Shown in pieces: positions 24,597-37,301 of a DNA stretch of 64,000 nt (position 1 is its first letter; every line of letters begins with the position of its first letter). The stretch is from NCBI GenBank assembly GCA_033002965.1, contig JAURVB010002099.1, forward strand, positions 1 to 64,000. The letters run 5' to 3'. Under the pieces are notes generated by a model. The model did not search any database and had not been told where the DNA came from. It saw only the letters and a program-made list of their open reading frames with translations. The translations under genes and the position numbers were made by a program. The DNA is from Piper betle. Taxonomy: Eukaryota; Streptophyta; Magnoliopsida; Piperales; Piperaceae.

Positions 24597-26241
24597 ATAA
24601 AACGAGTAGGAAACACTAAAAGCAGCACATAGGTGCAAACTGCTGAGCAGAATATAATGTTTTTTTCCGTGGGTGAATTACTTACCATTTGATACTCATT
24701 TAACTTCATTCAGTCATACGTGGTTTATCGAGTCTTGCATTGTATGTGGTTGGTTCGTCCACAATTCTATGTTTTCACATCTTTTGAACTGCTGAAACGA
24801 GAGGCTATGATCTCGTGTACAGTTTTTCTCTTCATACTAGTGCGCTGATCAGGTCTGTTTTTTTAGTTAGGAGGGCTTTGTTTGGTAGAAATCAGCGACT
24901 GTTTGTTCTTTTGTTTTTCCAAAGTGAATTTAGTGAACGTTATAATACGGTAACAATCGATGTCTCTCTCTCTCTTTTTTATATATATCATGAGTACAAA
25001 ACTAAAAATTTAACAATTGTAATTTTTACGTATCCAGACTAGGTACCGATACCCTTCCTACGTGATAAAAACTTCTTTAGAGGAGGCTAGAGGGCAGTTT
25101 TTTTATGCATGCCTCCCAAATAGACGCCCATGTGCACACCGCCAGGCATATAAAACTATATGCATTTCGAGAGAAGAAATAAGAATTAAAAAATGCGAAG
25201 TGATCACAAATTCAAATATCTTGCCAACAATCTTCTGTCTGTTGAAAAAAAAAGGAGACCCAACGATTTAAGAGACTTGTATGATTAAACTATACTTCTT
25301 ATGAGTTATAGTTACATTTTTCTTTAGAGTAATTTAGTAAGTCTCACTATAATAATAAATATTTAAGGCACATATTAATTTATACATCAAATCCACATAA
25401 ATAAGTACAAAAATAAATAATTAAAGTATTTATAAAATTTCGAATCGATCTATTACGTTTAACTCCTCCTTCTTATGAAAATAATGGCAAAGAAAAAATA
25501 ACACTTATGTATGTCTTTTTTAAAATCCAAATATAGGTCATGTTGTTATTTAAGAAAAGATAAAAAGTTATCATCCACCTAGTTATAAACTCCACTTCCA
25601 ATGGACGGACCCCCATGCATATAAACCCAATCATACGAGGCCCATTAAAAAGATTCAATTTAGAAGTATGTCTCACATAAATGAAAATAAACAATACTGG
25701 GAAATTTTTTGTCCACCACCAAATTTTTATTAATTTTTTCCACTTTAAATTTGATTGACTTAAAAAATTGTCATGTAAACATGATCCGTATAACTAAATT
25801 AAAGAGCCAATTAAATTTAATGCGGAGGAAAAGTACGGAAAATTTTAACGGTGTGCATATCATTATTCAACATTAAATACTATAAAGAAGATTAAAAAGT
25901 TTTTCGGTTGAATTTAATTGACTCGCTAAATTAACCACATGGTGTGGATCATACTTGGATTGCAATTTTCTTGGCCAATAAAAGTGGGGAAATTTTGGGG
26001 TAAAAGATAACCATAAATGCTGCTGCTACCTTGGGCCTAATTGATGTAGCGATGGGCTTTGACGGCCCATTTGACGAGAAGGCCCATACCAACACTGCTC
26101 GTGAGCATCAACCAGATGGCGGTGGTAGAACCGTGGAAGTGGCGACGGCGTACCGATCGGCCATGGCCGGCGCCGGCGAGTGAGAGGATCGCCCGCGCCC
26201 GCAGCTCTTTCTCCTCTATCCCTCTTTCACCTTCCTCCATC
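24597..26241. other. intergenic between YTH and RRM genes
   Basis: YTH 3' UTR, then AT-rich sequence with no gene. An upstream in-frame extension (26059-26241) precedes the RRM gene start. It is GC-rich and not conserved in the duplicated fragment, so it is treated as leader. Confidence 0.5.
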
Positions 26242-29200
26242 ATGGCTATGGATACGGCCATGCCCGCCTCCACCTCCAACTCGAACCAACCGGACTCGTT
26301 CAAGCTTGACCGGAAATCCCCTCTCGCCACCCAGCTCATTCGCCTCGTCTCCCACAAGCTCCGCCACTTCATCGGCGATTACACCGATGACGTCCTCGCC
26401 GTACATTCGCTTCGCCTTTTTATTCCTCTCCCCACTTTTTTTCTGTGGAAATGCGAATGTGTCTGAAATTGGATGTTTGGGAGAAGATGACTGGAAGCGA
26501 TACTGTGGAACTTTCGTTTTGTGGATTGTGTGTTGATTGCAACTTCTATGTCTGCTGAATGTTGCTCGATAATGGTTATGGTTGTTGTGGTCGTGGTTAG
26601 GTTTTGATAAACCTGTGTGGTTTATCGTTTTTGTATGTTTGATTTGTTGTGCAGGAGTATGTCGTGGTGCTTGTTTGCAACGGCAAGACTCGGAATCAAG
26701 CCAAGGTTGATTTGGGAGCGTTCCTCGGGGATGGGAGTGGGTCTTTTGTTGCTTGGTGTGTGATTGGGGGAGAACTTGGCTGATTTCACATCTCTATAAT
26801 ATTTTTGTATTGGCTATAAGTTTATTTTATTTCAGTTTTTTGGTATGAGAACTGCCTTTTGTAGGCTATGGGATCATCTCTCAAGGATTATTGCTTTGTC
26901 GGAGAAGCCTGCCGACTCCCTCAACAGTGGAGAGCACTCAGCTGTGGATCTTTGTGTTGATGGTATAGGCTATGTGTGTGCGCTTGTGCGTGTATTTTTT
27001 TGTTGCATATGAAATGCCTATTTTTTAGCTTTGATATTGTTACATTAAGATGCATCACTTATTCAGAAAAGCCTGACGATTCCCTGAACCGTAAAGAACT
27101 CCCTTCTGGAGACCCTGTTGATAATAGTAGGAATGGTAGATGTGCCAAGAGTCGACATGATGATCTTCCACATTGTGACATTGGTGGTCCTCAGAGTCAC
27201 AAGGTAAGTTACTTATGAAATGCTCTTTTTTAATTTTTTTTTTTTGTCATGGAAAATATATAATTGACAATTGACATTCTTCTTGCAGTCTGACTGTGAG
27301 AAGGATTGCGCGCATGAGACCTTTTCTTCTAGAACAAGGAGTGCTGAAGCGTTTAAACGGTGGTGTCCGGAGCCTAATGCTCCATTGGTTGAGCGAGGTA
27401 GAGAAGAATTAGATTTATGTCATGGCAGAGGAAGTAGATGTGAATTGTATGTTATGAAAAGCTCTGCTGAGTCACCTGTTGTGGGGAAGAAAAATATTCA
27501 GATTGCTCAAATAGCTGATCAACACAAGAAGGTTTGGAAGTAATCCTGTTTGGAGCTTCCTGCGTTTGTTTTTGTTGACATGCTTTCTTGTTTAGTCTAA
27601 GGAAACTTATTTCGGGAAACAGATGGATATCAGCTACAACAAGAGGCCTACAATATTGGCAAACAGAGGACTGATACCAAAGAATATGCAGTCTATTGTA
27701 ATAGGTATTATTATCATCTGAATTACATCATTTCTCATGTATACTATCAGAGAACTACTGTTTTGTAGTTATCTGATATAACGTATGTAAATGTATTCGA
27801 CAACCTTGCCAACCTATTACATTTTGGTTTAGAAAATTCATTTTAGAAAATCTTTTCTTGATTTCTTTCGCTGAAACAGATTCTTCTATCCAAAGGGACA
27901 CAACCAGATTGACAGAGCCTATATCACATGAAAATCCTTGGAGGCGTGGCAATGTGTGGGACAGACTAGGGAAGCCACGTGAAGAGTACTCAGCTGTTGG
28001 GGACCACAGAATATACGAGCATGGAGTAAGTGTTATTGAGAGGAAAATGTCGGAGCCTGCTTATGATCATCGGTTTGGGCATGTTGAGTCTGATGGAAAA
28101 TATCAGAAACCAGAGAGTTATGCTAGGATTGAAGACTAACTTTGCAACTGGAGATAAGACTCTGGAGCATCTTGATGCAGGTGAAGTGTATAATGATGGT
28201 TTTTCTTGTAGAAAAAGGAAGTACATTGGAGAACATGTCTTTTCAAATAGTGCAGAATCATCACCTGTCCGCAGACGTATAAATTTGCAAGATAATGGAG
28301 CAGTTGCAATGAGAAGATCTTTGTCTAGTAAAAATGGACAGTTAAATAGTAATATGTTATCTGCTAAAACAGCAAATAGTCAATTGCATGGCTCTGCAAG
28401 TCATCAGCCAGAGCCACTCAGCCCCTCCCTCAAAGTGGACTGTGAAAATGTTACTCCAATTTACACAAGGCAGGAATCTTCTCTTACTGCTCGTTATCAA
28501 ACCCCATCAAACGGCACCACAATCTCCAATTCTCAGAATATTAGTAATGCTGAAAGTAGCCCAAACATTCATGCACCTGTGGAAGCTGTATGTGGGGGAT
28601 TTTTGTTGCTATTGGTGACAGCTTACATCTCATTTTGTTAATGAACCTTACCTCAAGTTTTAAAATATCTGCATTTCCTTTTCTTTTCTTTTTTTTTTGT
28701 AGGACGTCGAGGATGTAAAAATGAGGCTGAAGAAACTTGAAAAGGAGATAAATAAGCTTCGACCAAAGTACAGTGGAGCTGATAGTGATAGTGCTTCTCC
28801 TGCCACATTAGGTATTAGTTGTTAAAGGTCTTATTCTTTTAAATGTATTATTCATGTCCGCCAAACCACCCTTTCTTGTTATCTACTCAGAACTTCCTTC
28901 TTATTCTCATAATAACATAGTATTTTTAGCTATCTTATTGTGCCTTTGATGTTGAGCCTTTGTCCTTCACTACCAATTTCAGATTTTATCTGTAGTTGGT
29001 TTGTCTGAAATTTTCATAGACTAAAAAGGCGGGCCATCCATTTTAGTAAGAATCCTTCGATCATGCAATTTAAGCTTATGTGTGATATGGAGCATGTGTA
29101 GTCCTAAATGAGGAAAACTATTTCAATTTAATTGACGGAAGCATATGCAATGACAAGAGGTCAGCCTAATCAGCCTCATCAAGGAGAAAGCTTGTATTAA

Positions 29201-30918
29201 ATCACAGGATCAATGCTAATATTTTCTAACGAGCAAAATCACCAAGTAAAAAATCATATTCCTCAATATAATTTCCGTGCCTTAATTTCTCAGTTTTCCA
29301 TTTTATTTGGTCCCCAATCCTTCATTTTTCTACCTTTTTACTTTGGTCTTTAGTTTCCTGGAGGATTGTATGCATTAGGTGTGGTTATTATGTATCAAAT
29401 TTGAGCAACTTCAACAGAAACCTGATACATCTATCTAATAATGGAAAAAATATCTGTTATATCACAGTATGATTCGTCTATATTTATTTGGCTTTTTTAT
29501 TTTCACAGGTGCATGGAATTGTTTGGAGGCTGATGTTGACTCAAGAACTGCGTTTGTGTTGAATGTAAATATTTGGTTAATCGTTTCTTCTATTATCTAC
29601 AACGCCATTGCTCAAATATTATATGTTACTTAAGCTCATAAGTTCTTCCACATGCAAGCTATATGTTCTGAATTTTTCAACTGTTTTTGTTTTGCCATTT
29701 GATTTAGCACTTATGATTATAAAGCAGTTGTACTGAGGATATGGTCAAATCAGCTAAAAAAATTAGCTTGCCAGTTATTGTTATAGTGCAAAGTTGCATG
29801 CCAGCACAGTTTTTTCCTTTGGTGCTTGATATTTGGTTTCATACTTTCCTTAATATAATTATGTGATTTTAGAACAGGCAAATATTACAATTATTTGTTT
29901 TTGTTTGGAAGCTACTTTTTTAATCCGTACTGCTTCTTTATTGACACTTGAAAAATTCTTGCATTGCCTTTTTTCCCCCACAGACAGGATGACTCTCATT
30001 TTATGTGATAAAATCAATCTTAAGTCAGTTATGATTAGGTGAAATGATGTTATTGTTGGGCCAAATTGTGTAGTTGGAAACAGATACTTGTTACCTTATT
30101 TTTTTATTTGTATCATGACATGGTTTGCACCTATTGTAGTCATGTTGCTAGTGTTGAAATTTCAGGTGCATTTTGCTGCATCAAGGGAAGCTTTGTCATT
30201 GCATTTTTCCAAATGTGGGGAAGTGGTTAAGGTTACATTACTGATGGATACAGTAACTGGTCAACCGAAGGGGTGAATTTGATATTGCCTTTGATTTTAT
30301 GCGATTCAATTTCCTTTCTTTGCAGAATGTTGAGGAGACAAATTTTCTCTTTTCCAGGTGTGCCTATGTTGTATTTATGTCCAAGGATTCTGTTGACAAA
30401 GCACTAGCACTGAGTGGGACGTCATTGTATTCAAGGATCCTCAAGGTAAATTAAGTGTGTATCTCATGATTACATGTTCAATGAAACTGTGTGAGAGTTT
30501 GTTTTGTCACTTTGTAAGGGATCCAATTCCATATGTCAGAGCCTTTCTCTCTGTTGGTGAGGATGATTTGATTAGTGGTCACCATTTACTAATCAGAATC
30601 CTGTCTATTTTGATCTAGGTCTTTCATCCGTTAAAAATATTTCTTTGAATGTTAAGTTGTGTTGTTTCATGAGACAATTACATGATTTTTATGCAACCTT
30701 AGCAGGTTGTGAGAAAAGTTGACGGGCCGAGTGAAAATGTGGGGATGATCCAGTCGCCTATGAAGATTGCACCTGCGTATGTGTTTCCTCAATTTCAAAG
30801 ATCATTCAGCAGACAGTTTTCAGTCTCCCACCTGCAATGGCGCCGCGATGTTACATCTAATTCGGGAAATGTACGTAATTGTCATAAAAACATCCATAGT
30901 AATTCTGGTAACCGATAG
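26242..30918 (+). CDS. nuclear RNA-binding protein: PWI-like N-terminus, coiled coil, RRM
   Basis: Twelve exons: 26242-26400, 26655-26755, 26865-26962, 27067-27203, 27289-27531, 27623-27704, 27880-28587, 28703-28811, 29509-29564, 30166-30272, 30358-30445 and 30706-30918; ~700 aa. Residues ~15-100 resemble the PWI-like fold of NAB2/ZC3H14 proteins (IRLVSHKLRHFIGDYTDD, DLGAFLGDGSGSFVAWLWDHL). Exons 3 and 4 repeat the motif EKPxDSLN. The middle is Ser/Arg/Lys-rich and disordered. Exon 8 is a short coiled coil (DVKMRLKKLEKEINKLRPK). Exons 9-12 form one RRM (RNP2 TAFVLNVHF, RNP1 KGCAYVVF), closest in style to nuclear poly(A)-binding RRMs. It is probably a nuclear poly(A) RNA quality-control or export factor, by family analogy. 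Exon 7 contains a frame change between ~28030 and 28139: the first frame stops at 28137-28139, and the conserved continuation lies in the next frame, equivalent to one extra base. Either the copy is damaged or the assembly has an error. Confidence 0.78.
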
Positions 30919-32053
30919 CCCGGGCTCCCTCATCAACCAACACTAATAGATTGCTGCATTGGAAAAATTTTAAAAGAAAAGACTGCTGCACCTGCATACT
31001 TCAGGTTTGTGAGAGGAAACAAACTGAAAAGAAAAAACTCTGCGGCTTAGTAATACAATAGAATGTTTTTTCTAGAAAAATCCTCAATTTCAGAAAGCTC
31101 CATTTTGTTAATTACATGTCTGTTATTTCTTCACCTTGCATTTACAAACTAGATCTAGGGCCCTGTTTTACACCTTTGTTTTGTTGTTATAAATATTACT
31201 TGCCGTAAATGCCCTACTTCGGATGGATTCTCCAACAAATCATTACATATAAGGGTCCTAATGCCGAATTCCAACTTTTAACCTCTTATTGATGGAATTT
31301 TACGACGTTTGCCTTTCCATCAATGTGAAGCCATCTGCAAGCCTGCTTGTTTGAGTTTTGTTTTGAACATGCGATTTTTTTACACCAAGGTGAACATGTG
31401 AATTGCATCTAAATTGCCACCGAGCGGGGGGTGGGGGAATGGAGAGGTGGTTAACCATGAACAAAGATCGCATATTTTATTAGGATAGCTGCATAGATGG
31501 TGGATGGCAGGATACAGTTCTAGAATATCAGATCAGTTCGCAGATTTGGAACAGCTAGCAGCTCGAGGACGAATAGGCTTTGTTCAAGCTCAAAGATGAT
31601 GGGGCATGGAAGTAAACTAGGCTTGTTTCGCACGGACCTAAATAGACCTGAAAACCGGGATTGGCCGGCATACGTTGAGCATTTCCCTGTAAATGGTTCC
31701 TCTAGTGATCAATTTTTGTTCCACGCACTTGTTTTGCAGTGTGCACCAACTACAGGGTGCTTTAGCATTTGTGGCTTTTAGCAATTCTTCGTAATAAAAC
31801 GATCCCGCACTGGACGCAAGATATTTGACAGCGTCATAAACCTATGAGGGCCAAGGAAACCTTGTGGAAACTGGAAAGCGAAATTCAACAAGTGTTGTTA
31901 CAACATGGGCAGCACCCAGAGGTAACATACAATCATCAAACATGTCTGCCGACATAGAGAAGAGGTTTTCAATCTATTCGTACCATAGAAGTAAACATTG
32001 TATAAATAAAGCATTGACTCCAACTTTAAAATATAGATACTCTCTTGCTGTCA
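30919..32053. other. convergent intergenic region
   Basis: Holds the 3' ends of the RRM gene (+) and the kinase gene (-). No other coding sequence recognised. Confidence 0.5.
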
Positions 32054-34131
32054 TCAATCTATGGTCATGGGCTGTGCAGCGCAGCACCTAAACCTGGCTT
32101 TCCTGACGGTGGTCAATATCTCATTCTCAGCATTCTCGAGCATGCCAACAACCTCAGTAAATGGAGGACGGACATCAGGATTGGCATCCCAGCAGCGAGT
32201 CATAATTTCTCCAAGCACAGGGAGGCAGTCGCTGGGGATAACAGGCCTCACTCCCCTGTTCACCACGGCAAAAGCAGCCTGCACGGCTGTCATGTTTTGG
32301 AACGGAAGCATTCCTGTGATCAGCTCCCACAGGACAATCCCAAAGCTGTAGACGTCCACTTTTTGGTTGTAGGGCCTTCGTTGAATCATCTCTCTGCAAA
32401 CCCAAGATATAATGGCTGCTCAAGTTTCGCTCAGAGAGGGAAATCAATCTCAGGAGAAAATTATATATCATGAAACAAACATCTAAAAATAAACATACGT
32501 AAACCAACCTACAAAACTGAATAAAAATTGGACAATCAGAGGTACCTGACTAATTATCTAATTCGAACATTGGAAAATAAGTTGGGAAAAAAAACAGCTA
32601 AATTTTGCCATAACCAGACATTATCAACCTATAACAATCCATCCACAAGGTTCAATTTGAGCATGCACTATGATCATCCATGCCTTATTCTATCGATGAC
32701 AAATGAAAAAGGATAAATAGATATGTTAAAGCAATTTGCCAATCTGCAAATAGAGATATTAAGAAAATGAGAAAGAAATACGACAAAATAAAAAAAACCT
32801 ATTTATGTTGTAGCACTACAAATAAACAAATCACTGGATTTGCTCTAATGGCAGGTGCTAAAAATAAGCAGAAAAAATTATTTCCAAACATAAAGTAGCA
32901 GTGATATATTCTATTGCAATAATAGATTAGCTTTCAGCTGAAAAGACTCATGAGGGAAGACATTCGCTGCACTCAGATTTTGCAAACAATCAAATGCATT
33001 TCAATAACTCAACTAGTACAGCAGAAGAATTCTTAAAACAAATGAGCTACAAAGACATTAAGAATATTTCCTCCTGGCCACAAACTTAACACCCATTAAT
33101 TCAGAAAAATTAGAAAAAAAAAGAGAGGAGATATCTACATCTGTAAGTAAAACAATAAAAGCAAGAGCATTATTTAGGATTGAATGAAATTACAGAGGAG
33201 AAACTTACGGAGCCATCCAACGATAAGTTCCCGTCTCAGGAGTCATCCCCTCAGTCTGCACCTCTATCCTTGCGACACCGAAATCTGCAACCTTGATTGC
33301 TTTATCATTTGCTATAAGCAGGTTATCAGATTTGAGATCTCTGTGAATGAACCCCAAGCCATGAACATATGCCATTCCCCTAGCTACATCCAGTGCCTGT
33401 TTCACAGCCAACTTCAATGGGACAGGCCTACTCTTCCGCTTCGTTAAAAACTGCCGAACAGAACCGCCCTTGGCATATTCAGTCACAATACACCACACCG
33501 TTGGCTTTCTGCAGGCGCCAATAAAGCGAACAATGTTCGAATGTTTAAGTGTTGCAAGCATGCTCACTTCTTGCGCAAACTGCCGCTCCAATGACTGAGC
33601 ACTCTCAGGATTGTTCTCAGGTCTCTCCAAAATCTTGATAGCAACCTCTTCACCGTTATAAGTACCCCTGTACAGCTTCCCAAAAGCACCCTGCGCAAAC
33701 GGAATCCCCATGTTCAACTTCCTCAAATCAATGGTCCATTCATCGAAGTTTAACAGCCCTTCCGTGGGGTATCTGCTGTCCATCAATGCCTGTGCCAACG
33801 CATCATCGCTAAGAGCATGTATAACCCTGCCAGGGCGGAACACACTATATCCAGTGAAGTGGCTTTTCGTAACGGTCTTCGGACCGCGGCGTTTGAACAA
33901 CCTGGTGCGTGAATCACTAGTACTGTTCGAGTCCATACTGCTATCACCTACAGACATGGAGACCGACCCTCCACCGGTGCTACCTTGCAAACTCCCCATG
34001 CTAGCATCGTCAACAGACATGTTGGAACCCTCACCGAGCACCAAATAGGAGTCCCCCTTGGGGAAATGGTACATATTGTTCTCATGGTTCTTGTACCCAT
34101 TAACACCCGTAAAGACTGGACCTTCCATCAT
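32054..34131 (-). CDS. Raf-like (STY-type) serine/threonine/tyrosine protein kinase
   Basis: Two coding exons on the minus strand: 34131-33209 and 32393-32054, joined in frame through RWMAPEMIQ, giving ~420 aa, the usual length of this subgroup. The first ATG codons are 34131 and 34128 (MMEGP). The N-terminus (~1-135) is Ser/Gly-rich and disordered. The kinase domain has a Gly loop GAFGKLYRG (~148-156), catalytic Lys in VAIK (~166), HRDLKSDN (~263-270), DFG (~283-285) and APE split across the intron. GTYRWMAPE and RPPF identify plant Raf-like MAPKKK-family kinases (group C, STY13-like), which are cytosolic and act in stress or light signalling. A 5' UTR exon lies at ~34620-34428 with an intron to 34194. 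All catalytic residues are present and the frame is clean. Confidence 0.95.
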
Positions 34132-34192
34132 CAACAACCACCAAAAAGCACAAAAACCCCCAGAAACCCTCTATCCACCTCGTTCCCCCAAC

Positions 34193-34620
34193 CCTAACAC
34201 AAAACAAAAGCACCTACCCAAGCTAGGAAACGCTCACAATTCCCATCAAAACCTCCATCTGCACCAAATTACACGGCCGATCATCAGCAAAAACAACATC
34301 ATGAGCTGAAAATCGATTCACAATCAGACGATAGCAGCTACTGATTCAAGAGCTAAAAAGTATATCAAAAAAATCAGGGAAAAATGCAGAATCGAGCTGG
34401 GGAAGAACCAACTCGGCGGAAACGCACCTCGATCGAGACGTCTCGGAGCAAAGAATCCGAATTGCAGAAGAGAAGAGAGGATTGGGGTGGAGAAACTCAA
34501 AGGGGAAGGAGGTGGGAAGTGAGGGGGAAGGCATCGGAGGAGAAGGACGACGACCCGGTCTCCTTTTTTTCTTCTTCTTCTTTTTTTTTTTTATTAAAAT
34601 TTTTTGTCTCGTCTCCGCTT
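34193..34620 (-). other. 5' leader of the kinase gene with a UTR intron
   Basis: On the minus strand a donor GAG/GTGCGT lies at 34428/34427 and an acceptor GTGTTAG at 34194, so the leader is split by a ~230-base intron. A pyrimidine-rich tract at 34563-34593 (+ strand view ctttttttcttcttctt) lies near the presumed start region. The transcription start itself is not determined. Confidence 0.45.
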
Positions 34621-37301
34621 TTTTCAATGTTCGTTCGCGTCATTAATATAAGCATTTGTATTTTTTTAATAAAAACGTTTTAACATTTGTTTAAAAGTGA
34701 AAATTTTGTTTAAACCTTTCTTAACGGCTTTGTTTAAATAAAAAAAATGAATCCCTTATATGAATTTTTATTTTATAGATAATTTTTTGTCAAATAATGA
34801 TATGATTATAATAATATTATATTTTAGAGATAAACATCGATTCTAAAATATGTTTTAACTAGATAAAGTGATAAGTTATAATGTTTTGAATCATGTTTAA
34901 AAAGAAAATTGTATTGAATATCTTTTTATTAATACAGGTGTAAATATTGACACTAAATTATTTTAAAAAAATCGAATTTTTTGGGTGAAATGTGATGTTT
35001 ATATTATAGTGCTAAAAAATGGGAGGTCTTGTAGTTTAATACTAACTTCATTAACCAAAATTTGAGTGACACCAATTGTTGATTATATTAAATTAATATA
35101 GATGATTGTTGATAAAATGTATTAATATAATAAATTTCTTGAATTAAGAAAATATTAATTGTAAGTCATCTCTTTAAAACAACGATAAAGACTTATCTTA
35201 AAATGAAAGACGTAAAGACAAAAAGAGAGTTAGAAAAAAATTCCAATTAATTAGATATTCTGAACCATTACAAAATTTTAGGGCCGAGAAACTCTCATCC
35301 AATTAGATGCTCAAACAAAAACTAATTAGTTTTAGAAGAAAAAAATGCCTGTAAATATCTATGTCGGCCACATGCACGTGGCGTAATTTTTTCGTCAACA
35401 CCTTGGTACATAAACTTGTAAGATCGTATTAAGTGCAATTGGTTTATGTTAATATTCATGATCACATTAATCTTAATTAGAAGTAGGAGTCTTTTATAGA
35501 AATAATTGAAGTTAGCGTGGAAATAGGTGAAGTCAGTTAAGATGGCTACGCTTTCTCTTTAACAGTAGTCAATGGACGATTTGTATTTTATTGTCAGTGG
35601 AGGCGGAAAACAGCTGCTTCTGTCCTCACTAGCTTTTACTCGAAGAGATGAGACGCCATCGTGACGATCTTGTGACGTGCTAGGAATCACATGTAACCTG
35701 CGTATTATCTATGCGTATTTGTGGTTAATTAAGGCCTAATTAGATGTTTCAATACGCACCGCATCTATAACTTTGGGAAAAATCAAGGTCTTAAATAGCT
35801 TATACGAACTACATATTTAATTTGAATTATTTTTATGAGTCCCACAAAATACAAAATAAGAATTAGTGCATATAGGTTATTTTTACATCGATATGACATG
35901 TTTTTTAATTTTTTAAAAATATGCTAATTAATAAATATTTTAAAATTAATTTTTAATATAATTATTTTGATAATTAAAATAAAATAGTTAGAAGTATTAA
36001 ATTGAGTTAAAAAATTATAATTATTTTTATTATTTATTTTTCAATTTATCTATGTGAATTTTAAATAGCAGAACCAATGAAATTACCCCAACTAAAAAAT
36101 GTGGCTCATGTACATATAAGGCTAAGATAACTTAGATAACAAATAATCATGTAAATAAACAGCTCGTGTTGGAGAAGAAGGTTAGTCCGGCCCAGTTTGT
36201 GCCTATAACTAATGGCTTCTAAGCCAATGAGCTGTGTGGCCAATTAGCTTAAGAGACACAACATTAATCGAAATATTATTTTTTAATATTAAATTTTAAT
36301 TAATTAAAAAAGTTAATCTAATGTAAATCTATCAGCATCCAATCGTTCGTCCTTCTCTACCACCAGGCCAAATCCAGCAATTTTCAACAATAACAGTGAG
36401 GGGCCAAGACCCACTCAAATCTTAAAAGAAAAATTAAAGCAAATTAAATACTTAATAAATTATGAAGAATAAAACTGTTCTCTCCTACTCAAAATAAGGA
36501 GCATAAAACCCTGTCGTTGTAGTCTACTCTATCACTGTTCCTCTCTTTAAATAATTTTGAAATGGTGATCCTTGAAATTACTACCAAGGAGCATAAAATT
36601 GTATAACAAAAGCTTCCCTTTCAACCTTTTACATCCACAATCCAAGTAGTCAGGCACGAGGCATGACTTTTGAGGTTACAAGCTGTTGCATCATGCATGG
36701 TCCCCCTTCCGAACCTTATCTGATCAAATGTTTAAACATGACCTGCATGAACCGTGATTTATGTATTGAAGTGAATGCATAGATCACATCGGCCGGGCTT
36801 ATCATCCCTTAAGGGCACGCATATCCTTACAGCATTTTGCACTACTTGTTTTCCATGCAGGCACCAAAGAAGGACAAGAAAAGAATAAAATGAGGTAACT
36901 AACTTGAATTCTTCCAGTACCAAATTGTTGGTCTTGGACACTGCTGCAAAAGTCACCTCGAGGCATGTCTTCGGACATCTCTGAAAAACAAGGGCAAGTG
37001 AAATTCCAAAATTGTTTTTTTCATGTTGGGTTACTGCTGGTAAATAGAGATTAGTAAAACCAAGGGATCAAAAACAATACCATGGTCTCTTCTCAAGGGA
37101 TTTGCAAGCAATCAGAAGTGATCATCTGCCACTTAAGATACTTTCAACGTGCTTCAACTTGAATCACAACTCTTCCAGCTAACTGCAAGAAAGCTCCCGG
37201 CACAACAACACAGATGTGGTTAGATCGGTAAATGCGCTATATTGCGTAGTTCTGCTGTTGTCCACCTACACATCGGGTGATCCTTTTATGATAAATATAA
37301 C
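34621..37301. other. AT-rich intergenic, no gene seen
   Basis: About 2.7 kb without a supported coding region between the kinase promoter side and the 3' end of the PPR pseudogene. Confidence 0.5.
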
